Shown here one piece after another: positions 54,375 through 63,595 of a stretch of 64,000 bases of DNA. Within the stretch, counting starts at the first letter, position 1. Each line of letters opens with the position of its first letter. The notes under the pieces are model-generated. The model saw only the letters and a program-made list of their open reading frames with translations. It ran no database searches and was not told the origin of the DNA. The position numbers and the translations under genes were made by a program. Origin of the DNA: Roseiarcus fermentans (lineage in GTDB: Bacteria; Pseudomonadota; Alphaproteobacteria; Rhizobiales; Beijerinckiaceae); NCBI RefSeq assembly GCF_003315135.1, contig NZ_QNRK01000028.1, positions 30,715 to 94,714 on the forward strand, given 5' to 3'.

Positions 54375-56834
54375 TTGAAGCGACTGGCTGCAAAAGGGCG
54401 CGGCTGTGGCGCGACGAGCGCGCGCTGGCTTCTCGCTGTCGTCCTGTCCCTGACGGCGATCCAGGCGCATGCGGCGACGGCCGGGAGGCAAGGCGAAGAC
54501 ATTCTGACGATTGTGGAAAACCATCGAAGTTCCGCTGTCATCGTCCTGGCGCCGAGCGCCGGGCGCTATGAGCGGCAAGGCGCCTTCGATCTCGCCCGCT
54601 ATATCGGCTCGATGTCGGGCGCGGCGATCCCGGTCGTCGAGACCCCGGGGGAGATCGAAAGGGCGCTGTCGGGCGCCGGCCCGCTCCTGATCGTGGGGCG
54701 CGAGGCCTTCGAGGCCCGGCCGGATCTGGCGGTCGCCCTCGCCGCAAAGCTGAAACGGCATCCGTATGTCCGAACGGATGGGATCATCCTTCAGCGTGAT
54801 CGCAATCGTGTCTATCTGGCGGGGAGCAACGACGAGAGCGACTATTTCGCCGTCGCGGAATTGCTTCGCGCCTGGGGCGTTCGCTGGTTCATGCCGGGGG
54901 CATTCGGCGAGTGCGTGCCGGCCGAGGACGCCTTGCGAATTGGCGACTTGAACGAAGTCTATGCGTCGCCGTTCGAGATCCGCTCCTTCTGGATTTCCTG
55001 GGTGGGAGACCAATCGGGTCGCGACGATTTCCTGCTCAGAAACATGATGACGAGGGCCGACGATCTGCCGCCCGCCGGGCACCACCTCGGCGCCTTGACC
55101 GCGGGTCTGGGCAAGAGCCCGTTCGAGATCCCGCTGACCGATCCGGAGACCGCCGAACACGTCGCCGATAGCGCCGACAAGCTGTTCGCAGCCGGCAAGA
55201 ATGTCTCGGTCGCCATGGAGGATGGCTTGTATTCGTCATCCGGTGAAGACAATGCCGGAGAAGACAACGCCGAGACCGTCAGCCCGCAATGGGATAAGTA
55301 CATGCTACGGTTCTCCATCACCGATGCGATGCTAACGCTGTACAACAGAGTGGCGAATATTTTACACGAGCGCCATCCAGACAGCGCTTCGCGACTGGGA
55401 TTCCTGATCTATTCGAACATGTTCCTGCCCCCGGTTCGGCCGACGAAGCTGGCGCCGTCGCTCTTTGGAATGATTGCGCCGATCGACATCGATCCCGTTC
55501 ACGCAATGGATGACGCGCGCTCGCCCGAGCGGCGGGAGTTTCGGACGATCTTCGACACGTGGGCGAAGCTGACCGAGGGCCGACTGACGGTCTACGACTA
55601 CGATCAGTCGATGCTGGTGTGGCGCGACCTGCCGAACCCGTCCATTCAGCAATTCCGAGGGGATGTCAGGCGCTACCGTGACGCGGGCATTCTCGGAATC
55701 GATACCGAGAGCCGGCTCGCGCTGGCGACGACGTTCATCAATCTGTATTTGCGCGGCCGTCTTTTGTGGCGCCCCGACGAGGATGTCGACGCCCTTCTCG
55801 ATGATTTCTACCCGAAGTTCTTCGGCCCGGCCGCCGCGCCGATGGCGGACTATTGGGGCGCGATCGACTCGGCGTGGGAAGCCTCAGACGTCACCGAGCA
55901 CGAATTCTACGTCGCCCCGGTCGTCTACACGGCGGAGGTCGTCGCTCGCCTCGAGCGCTCGCTGCGCCGGGCGGAAGGCATGATCGACGGCATGGTTGCG
56001 ACCCAAGCAAGTCTTACACGCAATGAGAACCTGTATATTCAGCGCGTTCAGTTCGTGCGTCTCGGATTCGAGGTGCTGCGCGCCTATCTGGACATGACGC
56101 GCGCCGCCGCAACCGACGCCGATTATTCCGCCGCCGTCGCCGCCGGCGAACAGGGCCTGAGCGCCCGGCAGCAGTTGACGAACCGCAATCCGGCGTTCAC
56201 CACGACCAAGCTGGAAGCCGGCTACGCGTTCTGGCCCGGCGAGGTGCAGCAATACCGTGAGCTTCGCGCCTACACCGATGGCGACAAGGGACGATTGGTC
56301 CTCAAACTGCCGGTCGATTGGAATTTCCATCGAGATTTCGGCAAGGTGGGTTTGCAGCGACACTATTACGATGCGCCTGTCGACATCGACTACCAGCCGG
56401 GCCGCGGATCGGAATATCCCCCGGAGCGCAGAAAGGATGATCCAGCGGACCGCTGGGAGGTCGTCCGAACGGACCGTTATGTTCAGGCGCAAGGGATTCG
56501 CGCCGCCGATGGGCAAAGCGCCCTGGGGGATATCTGGTATCGAACCGACTTCAGCGTGACGGCGTCGGAGGCTGCCGGAGACCTGCACGTGATGTTTCCG
56601 GGTCTGTTCAATCGATGCACGCTTTGGCTGAACGGCGACGAGGTCGGCCGGCGCAAATACGACGACCTCTGGTGGAAGAACGACTATCGTTTCGAGTGGG
56701 ACGTGGCGCTCGGCGCTCATGTTCGAGCCGGGGCGAACGCACTGGCTTTGCGTTGTCACAACATCTCCCACATGGGAGGCATGTTTCGGCGGGCTTTCCT
56801 CTACCAACCCGCGGCCGCGAGTCCATCGAAGTAG
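54375..56834 (+). CDS. Secreted DUF4838-type protein with C-terminal jelly-roll, glycan-active enzyme candidate
   Basis: 819 aa with a Sec signal peptide (ARWLLAVVLSLTAIQAHA|AT). Residues ~35-150 resemble the N-terminal domain of alpha-glucuronidase-like enzymes (AAIPVVETPGEIE, LLIVGREAFE). The DUF4838 domain follows (AELLRAWGVRWFMPGAFGE to ~residue 520). The last ~200 residues look like a galactose-binding jelly roll (WYRTDFSVTASEA, FNRCTLWLNGDEVGRR). It probably acts on the extracellular polymer, whose uronic acids fit the relation to glucuronidases. Start TTG 54375 is uncertain and lacks a clear ribosome-binding site. Confidence 0.8.
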   Translation: MKRLAAKGRGCGATSARWLLAVVLSLTAIQAHAATAGRQGEDILTIVENHRSSAVIVLAPSAGRYERQGAFDLARYIGSMSGAAIPVVETPGEIERALSGAGPLLIVGREAFEARPDLAVALAAKLKRHPYVRTDGIILQRDRNRVYLAGSNDESDYFAVAELLRAWGVRWFMPGAFGECVPAEDALRIGDLNEVYASPFEIRSFWISWVGDQSGRDDFLLRNMMTRADDLPPAGHHLGALTAGLGKSPFEIPLTDPETAEHVADSADKLFAAGKNVSVAMEDGLYSSSGEDNAGEDNAETVSPQWDKYMLRFSITDAMLTLYNRVANILHERHPDSASRLGFLIYSNMFLPPVRPTKLAPSLFGMIAPIDIDPVHAMDDARSPERREFRTIFDTWAKLTEGRLTVYDYDQSMLVWRDLPNPSIQQFRGDVRRYRDAGILGIDTESRLALATTFINLYLRGRLLWRPDEDVDALLDDFYPKFFGPAAAPMADYWGAIDSAWEASDVTEHEFYVAPVVYTAEVVARLERSLRRAEGMIDGMVATQASLTRNENLYIQRVQFVRLGFEVLRAYLDMTRAAATDADYSAAVAAGEQGLSARQQLTNRNPAFTTTKLEAGYAFWPGEVQQYRELRAYTDGDKGRLVLKLPVDWNFHRDFGKVGLQRHYYDAPVDIDYQPGRGSEYPPERRKDDPADRWEVVRTDRYVQAQGIRAADGQSALGDIWYRTDFSVTASEAAGDLHVMFPGLFNRCTLWLNGDEVGRRKYDDLWWKNDYRFEWDVALGAHVRAGANALALRCHNISHMGGMFRRAFLYQPAAASPSK

Positions 56835-56882
56835 CGATGGCGCCGCCCGTGTGTCAGGCCACGATGCTGTCTGGCGCGACCT

Positions 56883-57572
56883 CTATTGCTTTTGGCCCAG
56901 CCCATAGAGCCGTTCGCGATTGAGCATGTCCTGGAGCATCGGGGCTGGGACGGGGTAGCTCTGGATTGCGCCCGAAGCCTCGCCTTCGTCGTCGCCGTAG
57001 CCCGGCGTCGCAGCGCCCCCTTGCGGCCTTGCGCCGGCGATGGCGGCCGAAGACAGGGCCTTCCATGTCTTTTGCGCCTCGGCCGAGCGCGTCGCCGACA
57101 CGGCGGAGTCGACACGATTGACGGCGCGAGGTCGAAACAGCGTCTCGGCCTCGCGGCCTTCGACCACGGGGAGCGCCTGCCGCGTCCTTCCCGATTCAAT
57201 GCGGAACCCGCGCATCAGCGGAATGAAGGTCATGGTTCGGCGGTCGCCCGCAAGGTCGCCGATCATGCAATGGCGGAAGTGGCGCTCGCATGCGGCGCGC
57301 GTCGGGAATTTCGGCGCCTTTTCGTCAAATTCCGCTTTCGCGTTGGCGTAGGCTTGGGCGCACTCGCCGTCAGTGAGCGCATGCGACGCACGGCAGACAT
57401 CGGCGTTGAGGTAGACGGTCGGCTGGAGGTCGAAGGCCCATCCGCAGGCCACGCCCCACGACAGAAGCCCGACCCCAATCGATGAAGCCAAGGCTGCAGG
57501 ACGGGTGTGAAACGTGCAGGCAATACGATGGCGTTCTGCGCGAAGCGGTCCCCCAATCAAAGATCTCTTCAT
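56883..57572 (-). CDS. DUF1190 (YgiB-like) secreted protein
   Basis: 229 aa. An N-terminal hydrophobic stretch (ALASSIGVGLLSWGVACGWA) is a signal or anchor. The DUF1190 core is clear: VYLNADVCRASHALTDGECAQ, then APKFPTRAACERHFRHC, with four conserved Cys likely forming two disulphides. YgiB-like proteins are envelope proteins of unknown role. It is convergent to the DUF4838 gene (48-bp gap) and divergent from the sugar transferase gene. It may be a chance neighbour of the polysaccharide locus. The C-terminal third is low-complexity. Confidence 0.85.
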   Translation of the reverse strand: MKRSLIGGPLRAERHRIACTFHTRPAALASSIGVGLLSWGVACGWAFDLQPTVYLNADVCRASHALTDGECAQAYANAKAEFDEKAPKFPTRAACERHFRHCMIGDLAGDRRTMTFIPLMRGFRIESGRTRQALPVVEGREAETLFRPRAVNRVDSAVSATRSAEAQKTWKALSSAAIAGARPQGGAATPGYGDDEGEASGAIQSYPVPAPMLQDMLNRERLYGLGQKQ

Positions 57573-57780
57573 GCGTAGGACACCTGCGCATCATGCGCGT
57601 CTGTAGTTTTCATCGTACACCATAGGTCCAATGAAAAGGCCGCAATAATTATTGTAGCAGCTCACTTAGAGTCTAGCAACAGCTTTACAAGGCCTCCTCA
57701 ATTGTAATATCTATAAAAGCGCTGCATTGCGACAGCATATGTGAAGTTGATACGTCTCCTAACGACAGTGAGTACGTACC
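57573..57780. promoter_or_regulatory. AT-rich divergent region before the initiating transferase
   Basis: 208 bp, markedly AT-rich, between the DUF1190 gene (-) and the sugar transferase (+). It must hold both promoters. No single -35/-10 pair is convincing. Confidence 0.45.
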
Positions 57781-59301
57781 GTGCGCTTTTTTGCTCCTTG
57801 TTCTAAGTCCACAGTCGTGCAAATTTCAGCACTTGACGCAGCCTGGTCCATTGCAGGCCCGATTTTTGCATTGGGATTGCGCGATCCAACCTTGGTTGGA
57901 CTCGATGGCGTGCCATCTTTTCAAGATGAAGTATGGCTTTATCTAACGTTTACCATCCTGTCGGCGCTACTCGTGATCGCCGTGTTTCGGCTCGGAGAGG
58001 GCATTTGCGGATTCATATCCGCGCGCGACGTCAGGGCGATTTGTATCGCGGCGGCGACGGCGACCTCGGCCAGTTCCGTCATGACGTTCATGGTGAACCG
58101 CCTCGAGCATATCCCGCGCTCGACGCCGTTCATCAGTTTCCTTGTCCTCTCGGTAGGCTGGACGGCGGTTCGCGTTGTCGTCCAGCAAATCAACTATTCA
58201 GGCTCCCGGCGAACCCGGGGTTCTGGCGATTGTCAGCCCCGGCGCGTCTTGCTCGTCGGCATCGATCGCTTCGCCGCGCTGGCGATCGGATTGACCGACT
58301 GCCAGGCGGCGAGAGCCGTCCAGTTCGTGGCCGCGCTCGATGCGCGTCCGGGCCTGCTCGGGCGGGCCGTCAACGGCGTCAAGATCGTCGGGAAGCCAGG
58401 CGACGTCCAGTCGATCATCGAGGAGTATGCCGTGCATGGGGTGGAAGTCGAAGAGGTCTGGATCTCGCAGTCGCTCGCCCTCGCCGCCAACGAAGATCGG
58501 GCCAAGGTCGAAAGCGCGTGTCAGGCGCTGGGAGTGAAGCACACGTCGATCGCTCAGGCCCTCAACCTTCACCCGAGACAGTCGGCGCCGCCGCCATCGA
58601 TCGAACCCCGCACAGAAGCGTACTTAATTCCAAAATATTTCAAAGTGAAGCGTGTTCTCGACATCGTCATAGCCGGACTCTTGTGCGCCCCGCTGCTGCC
58701 CGTCACCGTGCTCGTCGCCGCGATCGTCGCCGTCGACGTCGGCTGGCCGGTGATCTTCTGGCAGGAGCGGATCGGCTATAAAGGCAGACGATTCCTGCTC
58801 TACAAGTTTCGTACCTATCGTGCGCCCTATGACAGAAGCGGCCAGCCCATTCGGCGAGACGTGCGATTGTCGCGGTTGGGCGGCCTCGTCCGTAAGACCC
58901 GGCTGGATGAAATTCCTCAACTCTTGAATATCCTGCGCGGGGACATGTCGATCATCGGGCCGCGTCCGCTGCTGCTCGTCGATCAACCGACCGGTCTATC
59001 GATACGGCTCATGGTCCGGCCAGGTCTCACCGGTTGGGCCCAGATCAATGGAGGAACCCAGGTTGACGTCGAGGAAAAGAACGCGTTGGACGCTTGGTAC
59101 ATTTGTCATGCGTCGCTCGCTTTCGATTTGCAAATCGCGATTCAGACGCTACTTTATTTCTTCAAGGGCGAACGAAAGTCGAATCGCGCGATCGACGAAG
59201 CGATCGGCTGGTGGCGAACCGGCGGCGGCTCGCCCGGACGCCGTCCGTATGGCTCCGATGCCGAAAGACAGAACACCGATGGCGCCGTTCAACTCAGTTA
59301 G
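57781..59301 (+). CDS. Polyprenyl-phosphate sugar-1-phosphate transferase (WbaP/WcaJ type), initiating enzyme
   Basis: 506 aa. Four hydrophobic segments fall in the first ~140 residues, then a nucleotide-binding-like domain (RRVLLVGIDRFAALAIG), then the conserved catalytic part from KRVLDIVIAGLL (~290): WQERIGYKGRRFLLYKFRTYR, RKTRLDEIPQLLNILRGDMSIIGPRPLL and RPGLTGWAQINGGTQ. It puts the first sugar on undecaprenyl phosphate at the inner membrane. It sits at the far end of the locus with its own AT-rich upstream region, so initiation can be controlled separately. GTG 57781 is the start. Confidence 0.92.
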   Translation: MRFFAPCSKSTVVQISALDAAWSIAGPIFALGLRDPTLVGLDGVPSFQDEVWLYLTFTILSALLVIAVFRLGEGICGFISARDVRAICIAAATATSASSVMTFMVNRLEHIPRSTPFISFLVLSVGWTAVRVVVQQINYSGSRRTRGSGDCQPRRVLLVGIDRFAALAIGLTDCQAARAVQFVAALDARPGLLGRAVNGVKIVGKPGDVQSIIEEYAVHGVEVEEVWISQSLALAANEDRAKVESACQALGVKHTSIAQALNLHPRQSAPPPSIEPRTEAYLIPKYFKVKRVLDIVIAGLLCAPLLPVTVLVAAIVAVDVGWPVIFWQERIGYKGRRFLLYKFRTYRAPYDRSGQPIRRDVRLSRLGGLVRKTRLDEIPQLLNILRGDMSIIGPRPLLLVDQPTGLSIRLMVRPGLTGWAQINGGTQVDVEEKNALDAWYICHASLAFDLQIAIQTLLYFFKGERKSNRAIDEAIGWWRTGGGSPGRRPYGSDAERQNTDGAVQLS

Positions 59302-59444
59302 ATGAGCGCATTTCAGGATATGCCAGCCGAACTGCGTCGGAGGTCATTGTCCGGGCAAGCGTCCGAGCGAGGCCATTCGCCCTTCCACGTCTCCACCCGA
59401 TCCGAGTGGCGACGGCGCCCTCGCGATGTCCGAGACCTTCGCTG

Positions 59445-60224
59445 ATGCGTGAGCCTCGACGCCCTTCCCTCATCAAGCGCCCGCTTCAGCGGACGCCGCC
59501 GCTGGCGGACGTTCCCGAAGGGATGCGCATTTATGCGGTCGGCGATGTCCATGGACGAGACGACCTGCTGGAGGAAATCGCCACTGCGATCGAGCGCGAT
59601 CTCGCGTCGGCGCCTTCGGAGGTCGTGACGGTCCTGCTCGGCGATTATGTCGATCGCGGTCCGGAATCGGCGTCCGTTCTCGAGCGGCTCGCAAGCGGAC
59701 GATTCCCGACGCCGGTTCAGGCGTTGCGCGGCAACCATGAGCAAATGCTGCTGCAATTCCTGAACGACCCGCCAGAACTGGAAATCTGGCGCCGCAATGG
59801 AGGCCTCGAGACGCTTCATTCGTACGGCGTCGATGTGTCGACCGTCATGCGCGGCCATGGCTACGAACAAGCGCGCGATGCTCTGCTCGCGGCGATCCCG
59901 TCCAAACATCTGGAGTTCTTGTCCTCGACGCAACCGAGCGCGACCTACGGAGGCTATTTCTTCTGTCATGCCGGCGTCCGCCCGCGCATCCCGCTCGCGC
60001 TTCAGCGCGCCGAGGATCTGATGTGGATCCGCGACGGATTTCTGCAATCCAGACGTCTTTTCGAGAAGGTCGTGGTGCACGGGCATACGCCGGTGGCGAG
60101 GCCCGACTTCCGCGTCAATCGGATCAACATAGACACCGGCGCGTTCGCGACCTCGGTGCTGACGTGTCTCGTCCTCGAAGGGGCGGAGCGGCGGACTATG
60201 ACCGCCGGCAAAGCGCAGCGTTAA
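59445..60224 (+). CDS. PPP-family metallophosphatase
   Basis: 259 aa with the metal-binding series GDVHGR, GDYVDRG, GNHE, then CHAG and VHGHTP, which is complete for a PPP-type protein serine/threonine or diadenosine-tetraphosphate phosphatase. No signal peptide. Relatives often sit next to alphaproteobacterial polysaccharide genes, where dephosphorylation of regulators is possible; the target is unknown. ATG 59445 is chosen; the frame is open further upstream into the preceding gene without sense. The 143 bp before it show nothing else. Confidence 0.88.
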   Translation: MREPRRPSLIKRPLQRTPPLADVPEGMRIYAVGDVHGRDDLLEEIATAIERDLASAPSEVVTVLLGDYVDRGPESASVLERLASGRFPTPVQALRGNHEQMLLQFLNDPPELEIWRRNGGLETLHSYGVDVSTVMRGHGYEQARDALLAAIPSKHLEFLSSTQPSATYGGYFFCHAGVRPRIPLALQRAEDLMWIRDGFLQSRRLFEKVVVHGHTPVARPDFRVNRINIDTGAFATSVLTCLVLEGAERRTMTAGKAQR

Positions 60225-60239
60225 TATACAAGACGAAGC

Positions 60240-60315
60240 TGGTGGGCCGGGCAGGACTCGAACCTGCAACCAGACCGTTATGAGCGGCCGGCTCTAACCA
60301 TTGAGCTACCGGCCC
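60240..60315 (-). tRNA. tRNA with CAU anticodon, probably tRNA-Ile2 (lysidine-type)
   Basis: The minus strand folds as a full cloverleaf with encoded CCA: acceptor GGGCCGG/CCGGCCC, D arm GCTC...GAGC, anticodon loop CTCATAA (anticodon CAT), T arm GCAGG-TTCGAGT-CCTGC, discriminator A. CAT alone fits Met or the lysidine-modified Ile2. The D-loop, the loop context CTCATAA and the GG-rich anticodon stem resemble bacterial Ile2 more than initiator or elongator Met; initiator Met would show the C1-A72 mismatch and GGG/CCC anticodon stem, which are absent. Confidence 0.9.
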
Positions 60316-60639
60316 GAAAAGGCCCCGCCACGGCATAAAGCGCAAAACGATCCGGGACGCAATGCGACCGACGCTGGCGACCACGCCGACCGGCCGAAAG
60401 CGTCCCCGGTTCGCTGGGTTTCGGCGCCGCGGGGACAAGACCTGTCGGAAAGCGGGCGCGCCCGCGGGCGTCGTGTGGAGCGCCGCCGCGCAGTCGGCGA
60501 CCGCGCCGACGACGCCCCGCCGCCCCGGCGTCTGGCGCTTGCGCCGTCGCGGCGCTGCCGTCGAAGAGCGGGGACGGGACCGTCGGCAGGCGGACCGGGC
60601 GTCCCGTCGGACGACCAGGGCCGGGCGAACCGGCGGGGT
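60316..60639. other. 324-bp GC-rich intergenic region
   Basis: Between the tRNA gene and the 3' end of the acyl-CoA dehydrogenase gene. A self-complementary GCGGGCGCGCCCGC lies at 60452-60465. No gene or T-run terminator is supported. Confidence 0.45.
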
Positions 60640-62319
60640 TCACCGCGCCGCCGCCCGCGCGACGATCGCCCGGCAATCGACCCCCGTCAGCGCGCCATAA
60701 GAGTGCGCGCCGCGGCTTTCCAGCCGGGAGCGGCAAAAGGCCTCGGCGACGGGAGAGCCGGCGCGCACGAGCGCGGCGGCCTGAAGGCCGGTCGCCAGCC
60801 GGTCGCACACATCCCGGGCGCGGCTCTCGAAATCGGCGAGGTCGCGCATGTCCGCCCTCAAGGCGGCGACATGGGCGTCGAGCGCGGCGCTTTCTCCCCT
60901 GGCGCGGCCGACTTCGTCGAACCAGGCGTCGAGCGTCTGCGGCGACCGGGCGATGGCGCGGGCGATGTCGAGGCACTGGACGTTGCCGCTGCCCTCCCAG
61001 ATCGCGTTGACCGGCGCCTCGCGGTAGAGGCGCGGCATGGGCGAATCCTCCATCACCCCCGAACCGCCGACGCATTCCATCGCCTCGGCGGCGTGGCCGG
61101 GGGCGCGCTTGCAGATCCAGTATTTTCCGATTCCCGTTCCGAGCCGCACGAGCGCCTCCTCGTGCGGGTCGTCGCGATGGTCGAGCGCGCGCGCCATGCG
61201 TAGCGTCAGCGTCAGCGCCGCCTCGGCCTCGATCGCGAGGTCGGCGAGCACCGCGGTCATCACCGGCTGGTCGACGAGCGGCGCCCCAAAGGCCCATCGC
61301 TGGCGGCAATGGTCGATCGCCTCGGCGACCGCGCGGCGCATGCCGGCCGAGGAGCCGATCATGCAGTCGAACCGTGTCATCGCCACCATCTCGATGATGG
61401 TCGCGACCCCCCTGCCCTCCGGTCCGACCATCCAGCCGAGCGCCCCGCGCAGCTCCGTTTCGCTGGACGCGTTGGAGACGTTGCCCATCTTGCGCTTCAG
61501 GCGGACGATCTGCAGCGGGTTCTTGGTCCCGTCCGGGCGCCAGCGCGGAACGAGGAAGCAGGAGAGGCCGCCGGCGGCTTGCGCGAGCGTGAGGAAGGCG
61601 TCGCACATCGGCGCCGAGACGAAGAACTTGTGACCGACGAGTTCGTGGGCCTGACCGGGCCCGCCCGGACCGACCGCAATGGCCCGGGTGGTGTTGGCGC
61701 GCACGTCCGAGCCGCCCTGCTTCTCGGTCATCGCCATGCCGATCGTCACGCCCTGCTTCTCCGCGGCCGGGACGTTGCGCGGGTCGTAGACGCGCGAAAC
61801 AATCTTCGGCAGCCAGTCGCGCGCCAGATCCGGCTGGAGCTTCAGGCACGGGACCGAGGCGAAGGTCATGGTGATCGGGCAGCCGTGCCCGGCCTCGATC
61901 TGGCTCTGCATGTAGAAACGCGCCGCGCGCGCCACATGCGCGCCCTCGCGCGGCTCGGTCCAGGGCGAAGCGTGCAGGCCCTCCTCGATCGCGCTGCGCA
62001 TCAGTTCGTGCCAGGCGGGGTGGAAGCGCACGAGGTCGACGCGCCGCCCGTAGCGGTCGTGGGTGTCGAGCTCGGGCGGGTTCTTGTTGGCGAGCGCGCC
62101 GCGCTCGAAGCTTTCGGCCGAGCCGAGGCGCGCGCCGAAAGCGCCGAGGCTGTTCATCGCCCATTCCGCCCCTTCGCGCCGGACCCCGTCCGCGAGCGCC
62201 GCGTCCGAATGGTACAGGTTGACGTCGGCGAGTTCGACCGGCTGGTTGATCACCTCGTGCGTGACGGCGCCGTACGGGTCGCGGGCGCCGCCGTCGCGGA
62301 CCGGGAAAGTGGCGGTCAT
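60640..62319 (-). CDS. Acyl-CoA dehydrogenase, AidB-like
   Basis: 559 aa, close to AidB (~540) and longer than ordinary acyl-CoA dehydrogenases (~385). It has GMAMTEKQGGSDVRANTT (FAD-binding), KMGNVSNASSETELRGALGW and YREAPVNAIWEGSGNVQCLDIAR, the C-terminal motif of this group, plus an extra C-terminal helical domain. AidB binds FAD, shows weak isovaleryl-CoA dehydrogenase activity and has been linked to alkylation damage; the metabolic role is unclear. ATG at 62319 gives the N-terminus MTATFPVRDGG. Confidence 0.9.
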   Translation of the reverse strand: MTATFPVRDGGARDPYGAVTHEVINQPVELADVNLYHSDAALADGVRREGAEWAMNSLGAFGARLGSAESFERGALANKNPPELDTHDRYGRRVDLVRFHPAWHELMRSAIEEGLHASPWTEPREGAHVARAARFYMQSQIEAGHGCPITMTFASVPCLKLQPDLARDWLPKIVSRVYDPRNVPAAEKQGVTIGMAMTEKQGGSDVRANTTRAIAVGPGGPGQAHELVGHKFFVSAPMCDAFLTLAQAAGGLSCFLVPRWRPDGTKNPLQIVRLKRKMGNVSNASSETELRGALGWMVGPEGRGVATIIEMVAMTRFDCMIGSSAGMRRAVAEAIDHCRQRWAFGAPLVDQPVMTAVLADLAIEAEAALTLTLRMARALDHRDDPHEEALVRLGTGIGKYWICKRAPGHAAEAMECVGGSGVMEDSPMPRLYREAPVNAIWEGSGNVQCLDIARAIARSPQTLDAWFDEVGRARGESAALDAHVAALRADMRDLADFESRARDVCDRLATGLQAAALVRAGSPVAEAFCRSRLESRGAHSYGALTGVDCRAIVARAAAR

Positions 62320-62390
62320 GTCGGCGTTCCTCTCGTTTCCGAGGAAGCTATCCCCTCCCGCCGCACGACGAAAGCTGCTAGTCGACGCCC

Positions 62391-63239
62391 ATGCTCGTTT
62401 CCTTCGACCGCCGCCTCACTCCCGCTCGCGCGGACCTCGCCGCGGCGCATCTTCGCGGCCAGGTCGCCGCGCCCCGCTACGCCGAGGGCCGCCCGATGCG
62501 GGTGACGGACGCGAGCGCGCCGCTGCGGCGCGAGCCCGCGCCCGACGCGCCGCTCGAGACCGAGGCGCTATTCGGCGAAGCGGTCACGGTCTACGACGAG
62601 AGCGAAGGCTGGGCCTGGGTTCAGCTCGAACGCGACGGCTATGTCGGCTACCTGCCGTCGATCGCGCTCGGGGCCCCGCGGCCGGCGACGCACCGGGTGG
62701 CGGCGCTGCGCACCCACGTCTATCCGGCGCGATCGATCAAGCTGACGCCGACGATGGCGCTGTCGCTCGGGGCGCGGCTGACGATCGCGCGACGGGAGGG
62801 CGACTTCGCGGTGACCGCCGACGGGTCTTACCTTTGGGCGCGCTGTCTGGCGGACGTGGATTCTCGCGAGGAAAACTTCGTCGCAGTCGCCGAGCGCTTT
62901 CTCCATGCGCCCTACCTGTGGGGCGGGCGAACCTCGGAAGGGATCGACTGTTCAGGGCTGGTCCAGGGAGCGCTCGCGGCGGCGGGCGTGGCCGCGCCGC
63001 GCGACAGCGACCTGCAGGAAGCCGCGCTCGGCGCGCCCGTGCCCCTCGACGCGCCGCTGATGCGCGGCGACCTCGTGTTCTGGAAGGGCCATGTCGGGGT
63101 CATGCGCGACGCCGCAACGCTTCTGCACGCCAGCGGCTGGCATATGGCGGTCGTGAGCGAGCCCCTCGACGAGGCCCGCGCCCGCATCGCCGCGGGCGGC
63201 GGCGGCGAGGCGACGAGCGTCCGCCGGCTGGCGCTGTAG
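62391..63239 (+). CDS. NlpC/P60-family cysteine peptidase with SH3-like domain
   Basis: 282 aa. The N-terminal half carries two SH3b-like segments (APLRREPAPDAPLETEALFGEAVTV is the start of the first). The C-terminal NlpC/P60 domain has the catalytic Cys in GIDCSGLVQ and His in KGHVGVM, with a third polar residue in HASGW. Such enzymes cut gamma-glutamyl-diamino-acid bonds in peptidoglycan peptides. No signal peptide is visible, so it is either cytosolic (recycling) or exported otherwise. It is divergent from the AidB-like gene with a 71-bp gap. Confidence 0.9.
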   Translation: MLVSFDRRLTPARADLAAAHLRGQVAAPRYAEGRPMRVTDASAPLRREPAPDAPLETEALFGEAVTVYDESEGWAWVQLERDGYVGYLPSIALGAPRPATHRVAALRTHVYPARSIKLTPTMALSLGARLTIARREGDFAVTADGSYLWARCLADVDSREENFVAVAERFLHAPYLWGGRTSEGIDCSGLVQGALAAAGVAAPRDSDLQEAALGAPVPLDAPLMRGDLVFWKGHVGVMRDAATLLHASGWHMAVVSEPLDEARARIAAGGGGEATSVRRLAL

Positions 63240-63240
63240 G

Positions 63241-63282
63241 CGCGGTCGGCGACCGCGTCCCGCCGCGCTCGACGAGCGCGGC
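63241..63282. terminator. Two tandem GC hairpins between convergent genes
   Basis: A perfect 8-bp stem with a one-base centre (63241-63257) and a perfect 10-bp stem with a one-base centre (63262-63282) start directly after the peptidase stop. They also lie downstream of rpmE on the other strand, so they could end transcription from both sides. T-runs are absent. Confidence 0.45.
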
Positions 63283-63289
63283 GACAAGA

Positions 63290-63322
63290 CCTTACTTCTT
63301 GCCGAACCTTACTTCTTGCCGA
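63290..63322. repeat. 17-bp tandem duplication at the 3' end of rpmE
   Basis: CCTTACTTCTTGCCGA occurs at 63290-63305 and again at 63307-63322. The second copy holds the real last codons and stop of rpmE; the first copy lies just past the stop and changes no protein. Confidence 0.85.
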
Positions 63323-63539
63323 TGCCGAGGTTGGCGAAGCGGCTGTTGAACTTCGACAGGCGGCCGCCGCGGTCGAGGAGCTGCTGCGAGCCTCCGGTCC
63401 AGGCCGGATGGGTGTTGGGATCGATGTCGAGGTTCAAGGTCGCGCCCGGCTCGCCATAGGTCGAGCGGGTCATGAACTCGACGCCGTTGGTCATGACGAC
63501 CTTGATCATGTGGTAGTTCGGGTGAATGTCCGGCTTCAT
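63309..63539 (-). CDS. rpmE: 50S ribosomal protein L31
   Basis: 76 aa. [19 protein letters not shown] and [13 protein letters not shown] are conserved L31 blocks. No CxxC zinc motif is present, so this is the zinc-independent (C-minus) form, as usual in alphaproteobacteria. ATG 63539 matches the family start; an in-frame GTG two codons upstream is less likely. The 3' end is followed by a 17-bp tandem copy of the last codons. Confidence 0.95.
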   Translation of the reverse strand: MKPDIHPNYHMIKVVMTNGVEFMTRSTYGEPGATLNLDIDPNTHPAWTGGSQQLLDRGGRLSKFNSRFANLGIGKK

Positions 63540-63565
63540 CGTCACGTCTCTGGCGCAAGAACGTT

Positions 63566-63595
63566 AAGAGCCGTCCGGGAGGTCCGGCGGCTCTT
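63566..63595 (-). terminator. Hairpin between the aquaporin gene and rpmE
   Basis: AAGAGCCGTCCGG pairs with CCGGCGGCTCTT around GAGGT, with one bulged base. On the minus strand it follows the aquaporin stop by about 90 bases and is trailed only by TTAACG, a weak T-run. Probable terminator for the aquaporin transcript. Confidence 0.55.
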
